From Thermococcus sp. Bubb.Bath (GTDB taxonomy: Archaea > Methanobacteriota_B > Thermococci > Thermococcales > Thermococcaceae), in assembly GCF_012027595.1 (NCBI RefSeq), contig NZ_SNUR01000002.1, positions 1 through 64,000 of the forward strand: 64,000 nucleotides of DNA. Direction: 5' to 3'. A program made the position numbers and the translations under genes. The notes beneath the pieces are model-generated. The model was given only the letters and a program-made list of their open reading frames with translations. It had not been told where the DNA came from and did no database searches. This document shows positions 28,987 through 37,400 of this stretch, piece after piece (within the stretch, counting starts at the first letter, position 1; each line of letters opens with the position of its first letter).

Positions 28987-30048
28987 TCAGTCCTCAACGC
29001 CCTTCTCCGTGATTCTGAATATTGCCTCACCCTCTGGCAGGTAGGGGCTGTCGATCAAACGGGCCACGCGCTTGCCCTGCCGTCCCTTGCGCAGGTATAT
29101 CCTAAAAGTGGCGCTGTGGGCGAGGATGTTTCCACCGATGGGCCTGGTTGGATCGCCGAAGAAGGCATCGGGCTTGGCCTGGACCTGGTTTGTCACGAAA
29201 ACCGCTATATCGTAGAGGTCCGCCAGGCGGTGGAGGTCTGAGAGGTGTTTGGCAAGCTTCTGCTGCCTCTCCGCCAGGGTGCCCCTGCCAACGTACTCGC
29301 TCCTGAAGTGGGCCATGAGGGAGTCGACGATGAGGAGCTTAACGGGCCTGTCGCTCTCGACCCGCTCCTTTATTATCTCCTCCGCCTTCTCAACCAGGAG
29401 CATCTGGTGGTTGCTGTTGAACGCTCTGGCAACGTAGATGTTCTTCAGAACTTCTTCGGGATCCATCTCACGGTTCTCGGCGATCTGTTTTATCCTCTCC
29501 GGCCTGAATGTGTTCTCCGTGTCGATCCAAACAACGGAACCGCCCAATCCTCCCTCTTCAGGAGGTTTCTGAACCATTACTGAGAGGGTGTGGGCGAGCT
29601 GAGTCTTGCCCGAGCCAAATTCCCCAAATACTTCCGTTATGGCCTGGGTCTCTATGCCACCACCAAGGAGCTTGTCAAGACTTTTGCTTCCAGTGGAAAG
29701 CTTTCCTATGGAAGTTCTCTTCTTCATGTACTCGTCCGCACGCATGAAGGTGCCGATGTTTGCCGCTTCCCTTGCGGCCTGAATTATCTTAAGCGCGGCG
29801 CCCTCGCTTATACCCGCTATCTCCTTGAGCTCAAGGGGGGATGCAACAGCTATAGCCTCCACTGTGTCATAGCCAGCATCTCTAAGCTTCTCAGCAGTTG
29901 CAGGTCCCACTCCTGGAAGGTCCTCAAGGGTCATGGCTTTTTTCTCGGATGAACGTGTCTTCGGGGCAGGCTCCTCTTCGGTTATATCAAGCTCCTCAAA
30001 CTCCTCAAGCTCTTTAATTTCATCTGCGGAAGATTTCTTCCTGGCCAT
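28987..30048 (-). CDS. radA: DNA recombinase RadA
   Basis: RecA/Rad51-family strand-exchange protein, 353 residues from the ATG at 30048 (GGGTGAT upstream). It has an acidic N-terminus, a helix-hairpin-helix domain ([12 protein letters not shown], residues 44-55), then [16 protein letters not shown] at 116-131, Walker A GEFGSGKT at 142-149 and Walker B LLIVDSL. Several Thermococcales radA genes carry an intein near the P-loop; none here. An earlier in-frame ATG at 30138 adds 30 residues but lies upstream of the promoter. An ORB-like sequence falls within codons 117-121. Confidence 0.96.
   Translation of the reverse strand: MARKKSSADEIKELEEFEELDITEEEPAPKTRSSEKKAMTLEDLPGVGPATAEKLRDAGYDTVEAIAVASPLELKEIAGISEGAALKIIQAAREAANIGTFMRADEYMKKRTSIGKLSTGSKSLDKLLGGGIETQAITEVFGEFGSGKTQLAHTLSVMVQKPPEEGGLGGSVVWIDTENTFRPERIKQIAENREMDPEEVLKNIYVARAFNSNHQMLLVEKAEEIIKERVESDRPVKLLIVDSLMAHFRSEYVGRGTLAERQQKLAKHLSDLHRLADLYDIAVFVTNQVQAKPDAFFGDPTRPIGGNILAHSATFRIYLRKGRQGKRVARLIDSPYLPEGEAIFRITEKGVED
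29687..29700. other. ORB-like sequence inside radA
   Basis: CTTCCAGTGGAAAG on the plus strand matches the origin recognition box core. On the radA strand it encodes the conserved Leu-Ser-Thr-Gly-Ser of RadA, so the match may come from protein constraint alone. Confidence 0.35.
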
Positions 30049-30091
30049 ACGTATCACCCGTTTTCGCTCTAAAAATGTGAGAAATTCGGAG

Positions 30092-30102
30092 GTTAAATAC
30101 TT
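30092..30102 (-). promoter_or_regulatory. TATA box for radA
   Basis: On the minus strand AAGTATTTAAC precedes the radA ATG by about 45 bases, giving a start of transcription near 30070 and a leader holding GGGTGAT. Confidence 0.5.
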
Positions 30103-30293
30103 TTCCGTTAAAGACAAAAAGATTCCAGACAGCCCCATAAATGCAAATCGGAAAGATTAAAACCATGATTAATCTTTAGGAGAAGGAACACGTTTTATAA
30201 CTATCACCTTAGTCCCGTGGGGATGAGTTTGGAGACTCGGGTTATCTCGGGAATATTACTTCAAAGCATTTCATTTCGATAAAAATCGAAAGA

Positions 30294-30322
30294 CCCCCCC
30301 AGAGTTTCATTTCCACTGGAAC
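30294..30322 (-). promoter_or_regulatory. Origin recognition box 1 with G run
   Basis: Read on the minus strand: GTTCCAGTGGAAAT, then ten bases, then seven G. This is the full ORB layout (dyad core plus G-string) bound by Orc1/Cdc6. Confidence 0.8.
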
Positions 30323-30429
30323 CCAGATTCGGAAATGGGCGGGTTTTACAGCGTAGAATAATGTAAAGAGGTATTTAAGAGGATTTTACCTCCGTAAACC
30401 AGATATGAGTTCAGTAAAACCGCCTGATT

Positions 30430-30481
30430 TTTAGACATTGAATTTGTTTTATGATGTTAACTCTCTTTTATTTAGACATTG
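30430..30481. repeat. Direct repeat in AT-rich part of the origin (possible unwinding element)
   Basis: TTTAGACATTG occurs at 30430-30440 and again at 30471-30481, 41 bases apart, within a stretch made mostly of A and T and lying between two full origin boxes. A candidate duplex unwinding region. Confidence 0.5.
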
Positions 30482-30573
30482 TTCATAGAAAGATATTAAA
30501 ATAGTACATTGATAATAAAACGGGAGTGTTTTCACCAAAAGTCAAGAAGGGAAGTGGGTGTAGCCAAAAGCCG

Positions 30574-30603
30574 CTTCCACTGGAAACAAAGGCCCCAGGG
30601 GGG
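30574..30603 (+). promoter_or_regulatory. Origin recognition box 2 with G run
   Basis: CTTCCACTGGAAACAAAGG followed by a run of six G at 30598-30603. Opposite orientation to box 1 across the AT-rich segment. Confidence 0.8.
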
Positions 30604-30653
30604 TCATTTTTGTTTAACTCCTCTGTTTCTGTAAAATATATTGTTTAGCCAAA

Positions 30654-30700
30654 ATGAACATGTGCGTTCATAAATGTATCTATTTTAGCGAACATTTATG
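30654..30700. repeat. Nested palindromes in the origin
   Basis: ATGAAC (30654-30659) pairs with GTTCAT (30666-30671), and the overlapping CATAAATGT (30669-30677) pairs with ACATTTATG (30692-30700). Two alternative hairpins share the central bases. Confidence 0.5.
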
Positions 30701-30710
30701 TTCATTCTGC

Positions 30711-30723
30711 TTTCACTGGAAAT
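30711..30723. promoter_or_regulatory. Mini origin recognition box
   Basis: TTTCACTGGAAAT, one base off the dyad core and lacking a G run on its 3' side; a C run lies 7 bases downstream. Confidence 0.6.
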
Positions 30724-30793
30724 GCCTTGCCCCCAGAAATTTGGTTTATTAATGTAAAATATGACGCACATTAATATGCATTCGATCCGTCCC

Positions 30794-30808
30794 GTTTCCA
30801 TTGGAATA
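30794..30808. promoter_or_regulatory. Mini origin recognition box, degenerate
   Basis: GTTTCCATTGGAATA keeps the TTCCA/TGGAA dyad with a changed centre; a run of five C lies 12 bases further on. Confidence 0.5.
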
Positions 30809-31098
30809 CTCTAGGATTACCCCCTGTTTTCTTGTGGAACTGGATTTTATGTCCTGTGGGGAGTATGGTGCAGTGGTAACTTTGGATTTCTATGATCTTA
30901 GGTTGGACAATTTTATGACAAACAAAAGCTATAAACCCATGACGCGACTCAGCTTTGGTTTCCACTGTGTCAAGTGGTTCCTCTGGAAAATCCTCGTCAT
31001 AATGGTATGCTAACCAACAAATCTCGTGACTATGTGTAGGATACTTAGTGAATTTAGCTCGATATGTTTGAGATATTGCGGTGAGTATTACTGATAAG

Positions 31099-31129
31099 GA
31101 TGGGGGGAGTTTCATTTCCACTGGAGATG
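31099..31129. promoter_or_regulatory. Origin box in the orc1/cdc6 leader
   Basis: A six-G run, then TTTCATTTCCACTGGAGATG, ending 15 bases before the orc1/cdc6 ATG. The same 31 bases with one change recur at 32821-32851 inside the DP1 gene. Its location suggests that Orc1/Cdc6 bound here would also control its own expression. Confidence 0.7.
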
Positions 31130-31144
31130 AAATCGGTGATGACC

Positions 31145-32389
31145 ATGAACGACTACCTGGGCTCAATCTTCGAGAGGTACCTTCACGCCAAGAAGATATT
31201 CAAAAACAAGGAGGTTCTGCGCCACAGCTACACCCCCAAGGAACTTCCCCACCGAAAGGAACAGATTGAAGAGCTGGCCCACATACTCGTTCCCGTTCTC
31301 CGCGGTGAGACCCCGTCCAACGTTTTTGTCTATGGAAAGACCGGAACCGGTAAGACCGTCACCATAAAGTTCGTTACTGAGGAACTGAAGAGGATCTCCG
31401 AGAAGTACCAGGTTCCAGTTGAGGTAATCTACATCAACTGTGAGATTGTTGACACCCAGTACCGCGTTCTCGCCAATATAGTTAATTACTTCAAAGAAGA
31501 GAGCGGTGTCGAGGTTCCCCTGGTCGGCTGGCCTACCGATGAGGTTTACGCCCGCCTTAGGGAGGTCATCGACGCGAGGGAGCGCTTCGTCATCATAGTC
31601 CTCGACGAGATAGACAAACTCATCAAGAAGAGCGGCGACGATATCCTCTATTCTCTTACAAGAATAAACACCGAGCTGGGGAAGGCCAAGGTCAGCATAA
31701 TCGGTATATCCAACGACCTCAAGTTCAAAGAGTACCTCGATGCGCGCGTCCTCTCAAGCCTTAGCGAGGAGGAGGTTGTCTTTCCACCTTACGACGCCAA
31801 CCAGCTCAGAGATATCCTCATGCAGCGTGCAAGGGATGCGTTCAACGAGGGGGTTCTTGATGATGCGGTGGTTCCGCTCTGTGCGGCTCTGGCGGCGAGG
31901 GAGCACGGTGATGCGAGGCGCGCTCTGGATCTCCTCCGCGTCGCCGGCGAGATAGCCGAGCGCGAAGGCGCCAGTAAGGTGACTGAGCACCACGTGAGGC
32001 TCGCGCAGGATAAGATAGAGCAGGACACTATGGAAGAGGTCATCAAAACTCTCCCCCTCCACTCCAAAATCCTCCTCTATTCCGTTGTTCTACTTGATGA
32101 GAACGGGGAGCTCCCGGCCAACACGGGCGATGTGTATTCTGTTTATAAGAAAATATGTGATTACCTTGACATCGAGCCCCTGACCCAGCGGCGCGTCAGC
32201 GACCTGATAAACGAGCTTGACATGCTCGGAATCATCAACGCTAAGGTGGTCAGCAAGGGCCGCTACGGCAGGACAAAGGAAATAAGGCTGAACGTTACCC
32301 CTCACAAGGTGAAGAAGATATTCGGGGCCGATGACCAGCTCAGGCCCCTCCTCACCCTAAACCTCTCTGGCCAGAGGAGGCTGGTGTGA
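31145..32389 (+). CDS. cdc6: Origin-binding initiator Orc1/Cdc6
   Basis: AAA+ initiator that binds origin boxes and helps load MCM helicase. 414 residues from the ATG at 31145, which follows GGTGATGACC; longer in-frame starts run into the origin box. Walker A YGKTGTGKT is near residues 63-71, Walker B VLDEIDKL near 152-159, sensor 1 IGISNDL near 184, and a winged-helix domain from about residue 300 (LTQRRVSDLINELDMLG). The last codons overlap the DP1 start (TGATG), so the replication genes form an operon. Confidence 0.96.
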   Translation: MNDYLGSIFERYLHAKKIFKNKEVLRHSYTPKELPHRKEQIEELAHILVPVLRGETPSNVFVYGKTGTGKTVTIKFVTEELKRISEKYQVPVEVIYINCEIVDTQYRVLANIVNYFKEESGVEVPLVGWPTDEVYARLREVIDARERFVIIVLDEIDKLIKKSGDDILYSLTRINTELGKAKVSIIGISNDLKFKEYLDARVLSSLSEEEVVFPPYDANQLRDILMQRARDAFNEGVLDDAVVPLCAALAAREHGDARRALDLLRVAGEIAEREGASKVTEHHVRLAQDKIEQDTMEEVIKTLPLHSKILLYSVVLLDENGELPANTGDVYSVYKKICDYLDIEPLTQRRVSDLINELDMLGIINAKVVSKGRYGRTKEIRLNVTPHKVKKIFGADDQLRPLLTLNLSGQRRLV

Positions 32390-34485
32390 TGCTTGTCGAA
32401 GACCTCCTGAAGAACAACTACCTCATAACGCCCCCCGCTTACTACCTTCTTGAACCGCATTATGGGGAGTCCTTTACCCTCGCCGAGCTAATAAAGTTCG
32501 TTAAGTCCAAAGGTACTTTCGTGGTTGACGCTTCCATTGTAGAGGAATTCCTCAGGGAGAAGGGCTTGATTTCCACTGGAACCTCTTCGGAGACTAAACC
32601 CTCTGAGCCCCTTGAATTGGAATCTGGTGATACGGAGATAGATTCTGCCAAAGAACAAAGGCCTGAAGTCCTTACTCCCGATTTAGAAGGGAATGAATTG
32701 GAATCCCCTCCCAAACAACTTCCCGATGAAGCGGGTTATATTTCCACTGGAACTCCCCCCGAAACAGTGGAAGGATCTCCTGGTTCTTCTGAAATAGAAT
32801 CCTCTGAGAGCCATATTTCTGATGGGGGGAGTTTTATTTCCACTGGAGATGTTTTCATTGAAAATTCTTCGGAGATGGAGGTTTCTGAGGGTTCTTTGGC
32901 ATCCTCCGAAGAGCTTCCAGTGGAAACGGAGCTTCCTGATGAAGATATCAGTGATACTCCTGATGATGTAGTCGAGACTGCTTCGGCTGTTCCAGTGGAT
33001 GAGAACGGGTACAATGGGTACTCCGAATACGAGAACGGTAACGGTGACACTCGGCCCTTGGTATACGGTGACTACGGCATCCCTATAACGTACGTCGAGG
33101 AGGAGGTACCTGAAGAGAACGGAAAGACCTACAGCGTCTACGACGACATAACCATTACCCCAAAAGAGGGCTTCAGATACCGGGCCGCGGAGATTCCGGA
33201 AGAAGCAGAAGTCGTTTTTGATGTGAAGAACGTTAAGTTTAACCCTCCCAAGGCCAAGAACGCCGCCGGGAAGGAAGGTGAGTTTCTGGTTTCCTCCTAT
33301 CGCTCCCTCTTCCGCTCCCGCCTGCGCAAGATGCGTTCCATTCTCCGTGAAAATCCCGAAATCGGGGGAATAATCGACATTGGAAAGCTCAGCTACGTCC
33401 GCTCGGAGGGGGATGTGACCATAGTTGGTATGGTCAACGACAAGAGGGAAACCGCCAAGGGCTACGTCCTGGAGCTTGAGGACACCACGGGGCGCGTTAA
33501 GGTCTTCATAAACCGCGAGCGTGAGGATTCAAAGCTTGTGATGAACCTGATGCACAACGCGGTGATCGCGGTTCGCGGCCGCTACTCCGGCAGGGGAATG
33601 GTGTTCGCGGACAGGATATTCATTCCGGATGTCCCACGCTTCAAGAGGAACAAACCTCCCCTCAAGGAGAAGGTCTACGCAATTCTCCTGAGCGACATCC
33701 ACGTTGGTTCCAGGAAGTTCTGCGAGGAGGCTTTCTTCAAGTTCCTTGACTGGCTTAACGGGGAGGTTGAAAATGAGGCCCAGGCGGAGCTGGTTAGCAG
33801 AATCAAGTACATAATATTCGGCGGCGACGTCGTGGATGGGGTTGGTATCTACCCCGGCCAGTACGACGAGCTCGCCATCCCCGACATCTTCGACCAGTAC
33901 GAGGCCTTTGCAAACCTCCTCAAGAACGTTCCAAGGCACATCCACATGTTCATCGGGCCTGGAAACCACGATGCGGCAAGAACTGCCCTTCCTCAGCCTG
34001 GCTTTTACGAGGAGTACGCGCGCCCGCTGTACAAGCTCAAGAACGCCACGGTAATAAGCAACCCCGCTGTGATACGGCTCCACGGCAGGGACTTCCTCAT
34101 TGCCCACGGGAGGGGAATCGAGGACGTTGTCAACGAGATTCCAAACAGGAGCCACCACCGCCCTGCCGAGGCCATGCTGGAACTTCTCAAGCTCCGCCAC
34201 CTTGCGCCCACCTTTGGGGGAAAGGTTCCAATAGCTCCCGATCCAGAGGATTTGCTCGTAATAGAGTCCGTCCCCGACCTCTTTCAGATGGGGCATGTCC
34301 ATGTGATGGAGTACAAGATGTACAACGGCGTTTTCCTGATTAACAGCGGCACGTGGCAGGCCCAGACGGAGTTCCAGAAGATGGTGAACATCGTTCCGAC
34401 TCCCGCGAGGGTTCCGATAATCGACGTTGAAACCGCTCGCCTCAGGGCGGTTGTGAGCTTTGACCAGTTCTGTGAGGGGGTTTGA
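32389..34485 (+). CDS. polB: DNA polymerase D small subunit DP1
   Basis: Proofreading subunit of archaeal PolD, 698 residues. The N-terminal helical domain (residues 1-62) is followed by a long acidic, Ser/Pro/Glu-rich linker (about 63-235) that carries the origin-box-encoded peptides. Then comes an OB-fold (about 310-400) and a Mre11-like phosphoesterase with all metal motifs: SDIHVGS near 435, GGDVVDG near 480, GPGNHDA near 522, AHGRG near 569, MGHVHV near 637. So 3'-5' exonuclease activity is expected. ATG overlaps the cdc6 stop; GGAGG upstream. Confidence 0.95.
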   Translation: MLVEDLLKNNYLITPPAYYLLEPHYGESFTLAELIKFVKSKGTFVVDASIVEEFLREKGLISTGTSSETKPSEPLELESGDTEIDSAKEQRPEVLTPDLEGNELESPPKQLPDEAGYISTGTPPETVEGSPGSSEIESSESHISDGGSFISTGDVFIENSSEMEVSEGSLASSEELPVETELPDEDISDTPDDVVETASAVPVDENGYNGYSEYENGNGDTRPLVYGDYGIPITYVEEEVPEENGKTYSVYDDITITPKEGFRYRAAEIPEEAEVVFDVKNVKFNPPKAKNAAGKEGEFLVSSYRSLFRSRLRKMRSILRENPEIGGIIDIGKLSYVRSEGDVTIVGMVNDKRETAKGYVLELEDTTGRVKVFINREREDSKLVMNLMHNAVIAVRGRYSGRGMVFADRIFIPDVPRFKRNKPPLKEKVYAILLSDIHVGSRKFCEEAFFKFLDWLNGEVENEAQAELVSRIKYIIFGGDVVDGVGIYPGQYDELAIPDIFDQYEAFANLLKNVPRHIHMFIGPGNHDAARTALPQPGFYEEYARPLYKLKNATVISNPAVIRLHGRDFLIAHGRGIEDVVNEIPNRSHHRPAEAMLELLKLRHLAPTFGGKVPIAPDPEDLLVIESVPDLFQMGHVHVMEYKMYNGVFLINSGTWQAQTEFQKMVNIVPTPARVPIIDVETARLRAVVSFDQFCEGV
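32568..32582. promoter_or_regulatory. Origin-box core inside DP1, copy 1
   Basis: GATTTCCACTGGAAC, encoding Ile-Ser-Thr-Gly in the DP1 linker. Confidence 0.55.
32740..32760 (-). promoter_or_regulatory. Origin box with G run inside DP1, copy 2
   Basis: On the minus strand: six G, then AGTTCCAGTGGAAAT. The G run is on the other side of the core from box 1. It encodes Ile-Ser-Thr-Gly-Thr-Pro-Pro on the DP1 strand. Confidence 0.55.
32821..32851. promoter_or_regulatory. Origin box with G run inside DP1, copy 3
   Basis: 30 of 31 bases identical to the box in the orc1/cdc6 leader at 31099-31129, including the six-G run. It encodes Asp-Gly-Gly-Ser-Phe-Ile-Ser-Thr-Gly-Asp. Confidence 0.65.
32914..32927. 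promoter_or_regulatory. Origin-box core inside DP1, copy 4
   Basis: CTTCCAGTGGAAAC, a perfect dyad core, encoding Pro-Val-Glu-Thr. Confidence 0.55.
32989..32999. promoter_or_regulatory. Origin-box half site inside DP1, copy 5
   Basis: GTTCCAGTGGA, encoding Pro-Val-Asp; lacks the last bases of the core. Confidence 0.35.
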
Positions 34486-37400
34486 ATGAGCGGGGAGATA
34501 TACTCACCGGAGATGAAGGCTTACTTCGAATCGCTTCAGCGCGAGATAGACATGGCCTATGAGATAGCGAGAAAGGCCCGCGCCCAGGGTAAGGACCCCA
34601 CCCTTGAGATAGAGGTTCCCCAGGCAACTGACATGGCCGGCCGTGTTGAGAGCCTCGTCGGCCCCAAGGGCGTCGCCCCCAGAATCAGGGCCCTCGTGAA
34701 GGAGTACGGAAAGGAGCTGGCCTCGCTCAAGATCGTAGATGAGATAATCGATGGAAAATTCGGTGACCTAGGAAGTAAGGAGAAGTACGCGGAGCAGTCG
34801 GTTAGAACGGCCTTGGCTATACTCACGGAGGGTATCGTCTCGGCCCCGCTTGAGGGAATAGCCGACGTCAAGATAAAGCGCAACTCCTGGGCCGATAACT
34901 CTGAGTACCTCGCCCTCTACTATGCCGGGCCGATAAGGAGCTCCGGTGGAACTGCTCAGGCTTTGAGCGTTCTCGTTGGCGATTACGTGAGGAAGAAGCT
35001 CGGCCTCGACAGGTTCAAACCGAGCGAGGAGCACATTGAGAGGATGGTCGAGGAGGTTGACCTCTACCATCGCGCCGTCTCCCGCCTTCAGTATCATCCA
35101 GAAGCGGACGAGGTAAAGCTTGCCATGAGGAACATCCCGATCGAGATAACCGGCGAAGAAACTGATAAGGTCGAGGTCTCCCACAGGAACATCCCCGGCA
35201 TCGAGACCAACCACATTCGCGGCGGTGCCGTTCTCGTTATGGCTGAGGGCGTCCTCCAGAAGGCCAAGAAGCTCATAAAGTACATCGACAAGATGGGAAT
35301 AGACGGCTGGGACTGGATAAAGGAGTTCGTGGATGCGAAGGAGAAGGGCAAGTCGGCTGGCGAGGAGAAGAAGGGCGATTCCAGCGCCGAGGGGGCCAGT
35401 GAAAACGTTGCCGAGAAGAAAGAAGGGGTCGAGATGGGCTTCTACTACTCCCTCTACGAGAAGTTCAGGGCTAACATCGCCCCGAACAAGAAGTACACCA
35501 AGGAGATTATCGGGGGAAGGCCCCTCTTTGCAGAGCCCTCCACCAACGGCGGTTTCCGCCTCCGTTACGGCCGCTCCCGCGTCTCCGGCTTCGCCACCTG
35601 GAGCGTCAACCCCGCGACGATGCTCATTCTGGACGAGTTCATAGCGATTGGAACGCAGATGAAGACGGAGAGGCCTGGAAAGGGCTGCATAACAACCCCC
35701 GTTACGACCGTTGAGGGCCCCATCGTTAGGCTCAAGAACGGGAGCGTAATAAAGGTGGACGACTACGAGACTGCCCTGAAAGTGCGGAACGAGATAGACG
35801 AGATCCTCTACGTTGGTGATGCCCTCGTTAACTTCGGGGACTTCGTTGAGAACAACCAGACGCTTCTTCCGGCCAACTACGTTGAGGAATGGTGGGTTCA
35901 GGAGCTGGTTGGGGCCGTTAGGGACCTCTACGAGGTTGAGCTTGAGCCCTTCTCCGAGAACCCCCGCGAGGCCGTCGAGGAGGCCGCGGAGTATCTGGAG
36001 GTGGACCCTGATTTCCTGTGGAACCTCCTTCGAGACCCGCTGAGGGTTAAGCCCAATGTCGAGATTACTATTCACCTCTCTAAGGTTCTTGATATTCCCT
36101 TCCATCCATATTACACCCTCTACTGGAACACCCTTCGGCCGGAGGAGGTTGAGGAACTCCAGAGGGCCTTACTCAACGCTCAAATCGAGTGGGGAGAGTT
36201 CAGAAGGAACCGCTTCGCGAGGAAGGTCGTCCTTGAGAACGATAAAAAGATTAAACGCTACCTTGAGCTCCTTGGGTTACCCCACCGGCTTGGGAGAGCT
36301 GAGGATCGGAGAAAGGTTATAGTGGTCGACTACCCGTGGAGCGCCGCACTCCTCGTTCCGCTCGGCAACCTTGAGTGGGAGTTTAAGGCAAAGCCGTTCT
36401 ACACCGTTATCGATATCATCAACGAGAACAACCGGATAACGCTCCGCGATAGGGGTATAAGCTGGATTGGGGCGAGGATGGGAAGGCCTGAGAAGGCCAA
36501 GGAGAGGAAAATGAAGCCCCCTGTTCAGGTTCTCTTCCCAATAGGTCTAGCCGGCGGTTCAAGCAGGGACATCAAGAAGGCCGCTGAAGAGGGTAAGGTA
36601 ACCAGCGTGGAGATTGCGTTCTTCAAGTGCCCGAACTGCGGCCACGTCGGGCCGGAGCACCTCTGTCCAGTCTGTGGAGCGAGAAAGGAACTCCTCTGGC
36701 ACTGCCCCAAGTGCAACGCCGATTATCCTGAGAGCCGGGCAAAGGAGTTCGGCTTTAAGTGCCCTAAGTGTAATGCCGAGCTTAGCCCCTACGCGAGGAG
36801 GACTATAAAGCCTTCCGAACTCCTCCACCAGGCTATGGACAACGTGAAGGTTTACGGCATCGACAGGCTCAAGGGAGTCATGGGAATGACCTCCAGCCAC
36901 AAGATGGCAGAACCGCTGGAGAAGGGCCTCCTCCGTGTTAAAAACGACGTCTACGTCTTCAAAGATGGAACCATCCGTTTCGATGCAACCGACGCCCCGA
37001 TAACCCACTTCAAGCCAAAGGAGATTGGTACGAGCGTTGAGAAGCTCAAGGAGCTTGGATACACCCACGACTTCGAGGGCAAGCCCCTTGAACGGGACGA
37101 CCAGATACTCGAACTCCGCGTCCAGGACGTCATCCTGCCCAAGGCCGCAGGTGAGTACCTCCTTAAGGTGGCGCGCTTCATAGACGACCTCCTTGAGAAG
37201 TTCTACGGATTGCCTCGCTTCTACAACGCCGAGAAGATGGAGGATTTGGTTGGCCACCTCGTAATCGGCCTCGCCCCGCACACCTCCGCCGGGACGGTGG
37301 GGAGGATAATCGGCTTCTCCGACGTTCTCGTTGGCTACGCCCACCCGTACTTCCATGCAGCGAAGAGAAGGAACTGCTTCCCAGGCGATACGAGAATACT

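Larger units (their letters stand above)
30049..31144. other. oriC: Chromosomal replication origin (oriC), between radA and orc1/cdc6
   Basis: About 1.1 kb without a convincing ORF, flanked by radA and orc1/cdc6 as in Pyrococcus oriC. It contains at least five copies of the TTTCCACTGGAA core of archaeal origin recognition boxes, some with a G or C run about 10 bases to one side (30294-30323, 30574-30603, 30711-30723, 30794-30808, 31099-31129). It also holds partial copies near 30959-30985, an AT-rich stretch with an 11-base direct repeat (30360-30560), and nested palindromes (30654-30700). The boxes point both ways around the AT-rich part, as expected if Orc1/Cdc6 opens the duplex there. Confidence 0.88.

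Noticed and set aside
31100-31144. Longer N-terminus for Orc1/Cdc6 starting at 31100
   Set aside because: It would translate the origin box and lacks a ribosome site, while GGTGATGACC sits ideally before the ATG at 31145.
34768-37356. Long minus-strand ORFs (445 and 265 codons) opposite DP2
   Set aside because: Mirror frames of a strongly conserved gene; Val/Leu-rich low-information translations with no motif or ribosome site.
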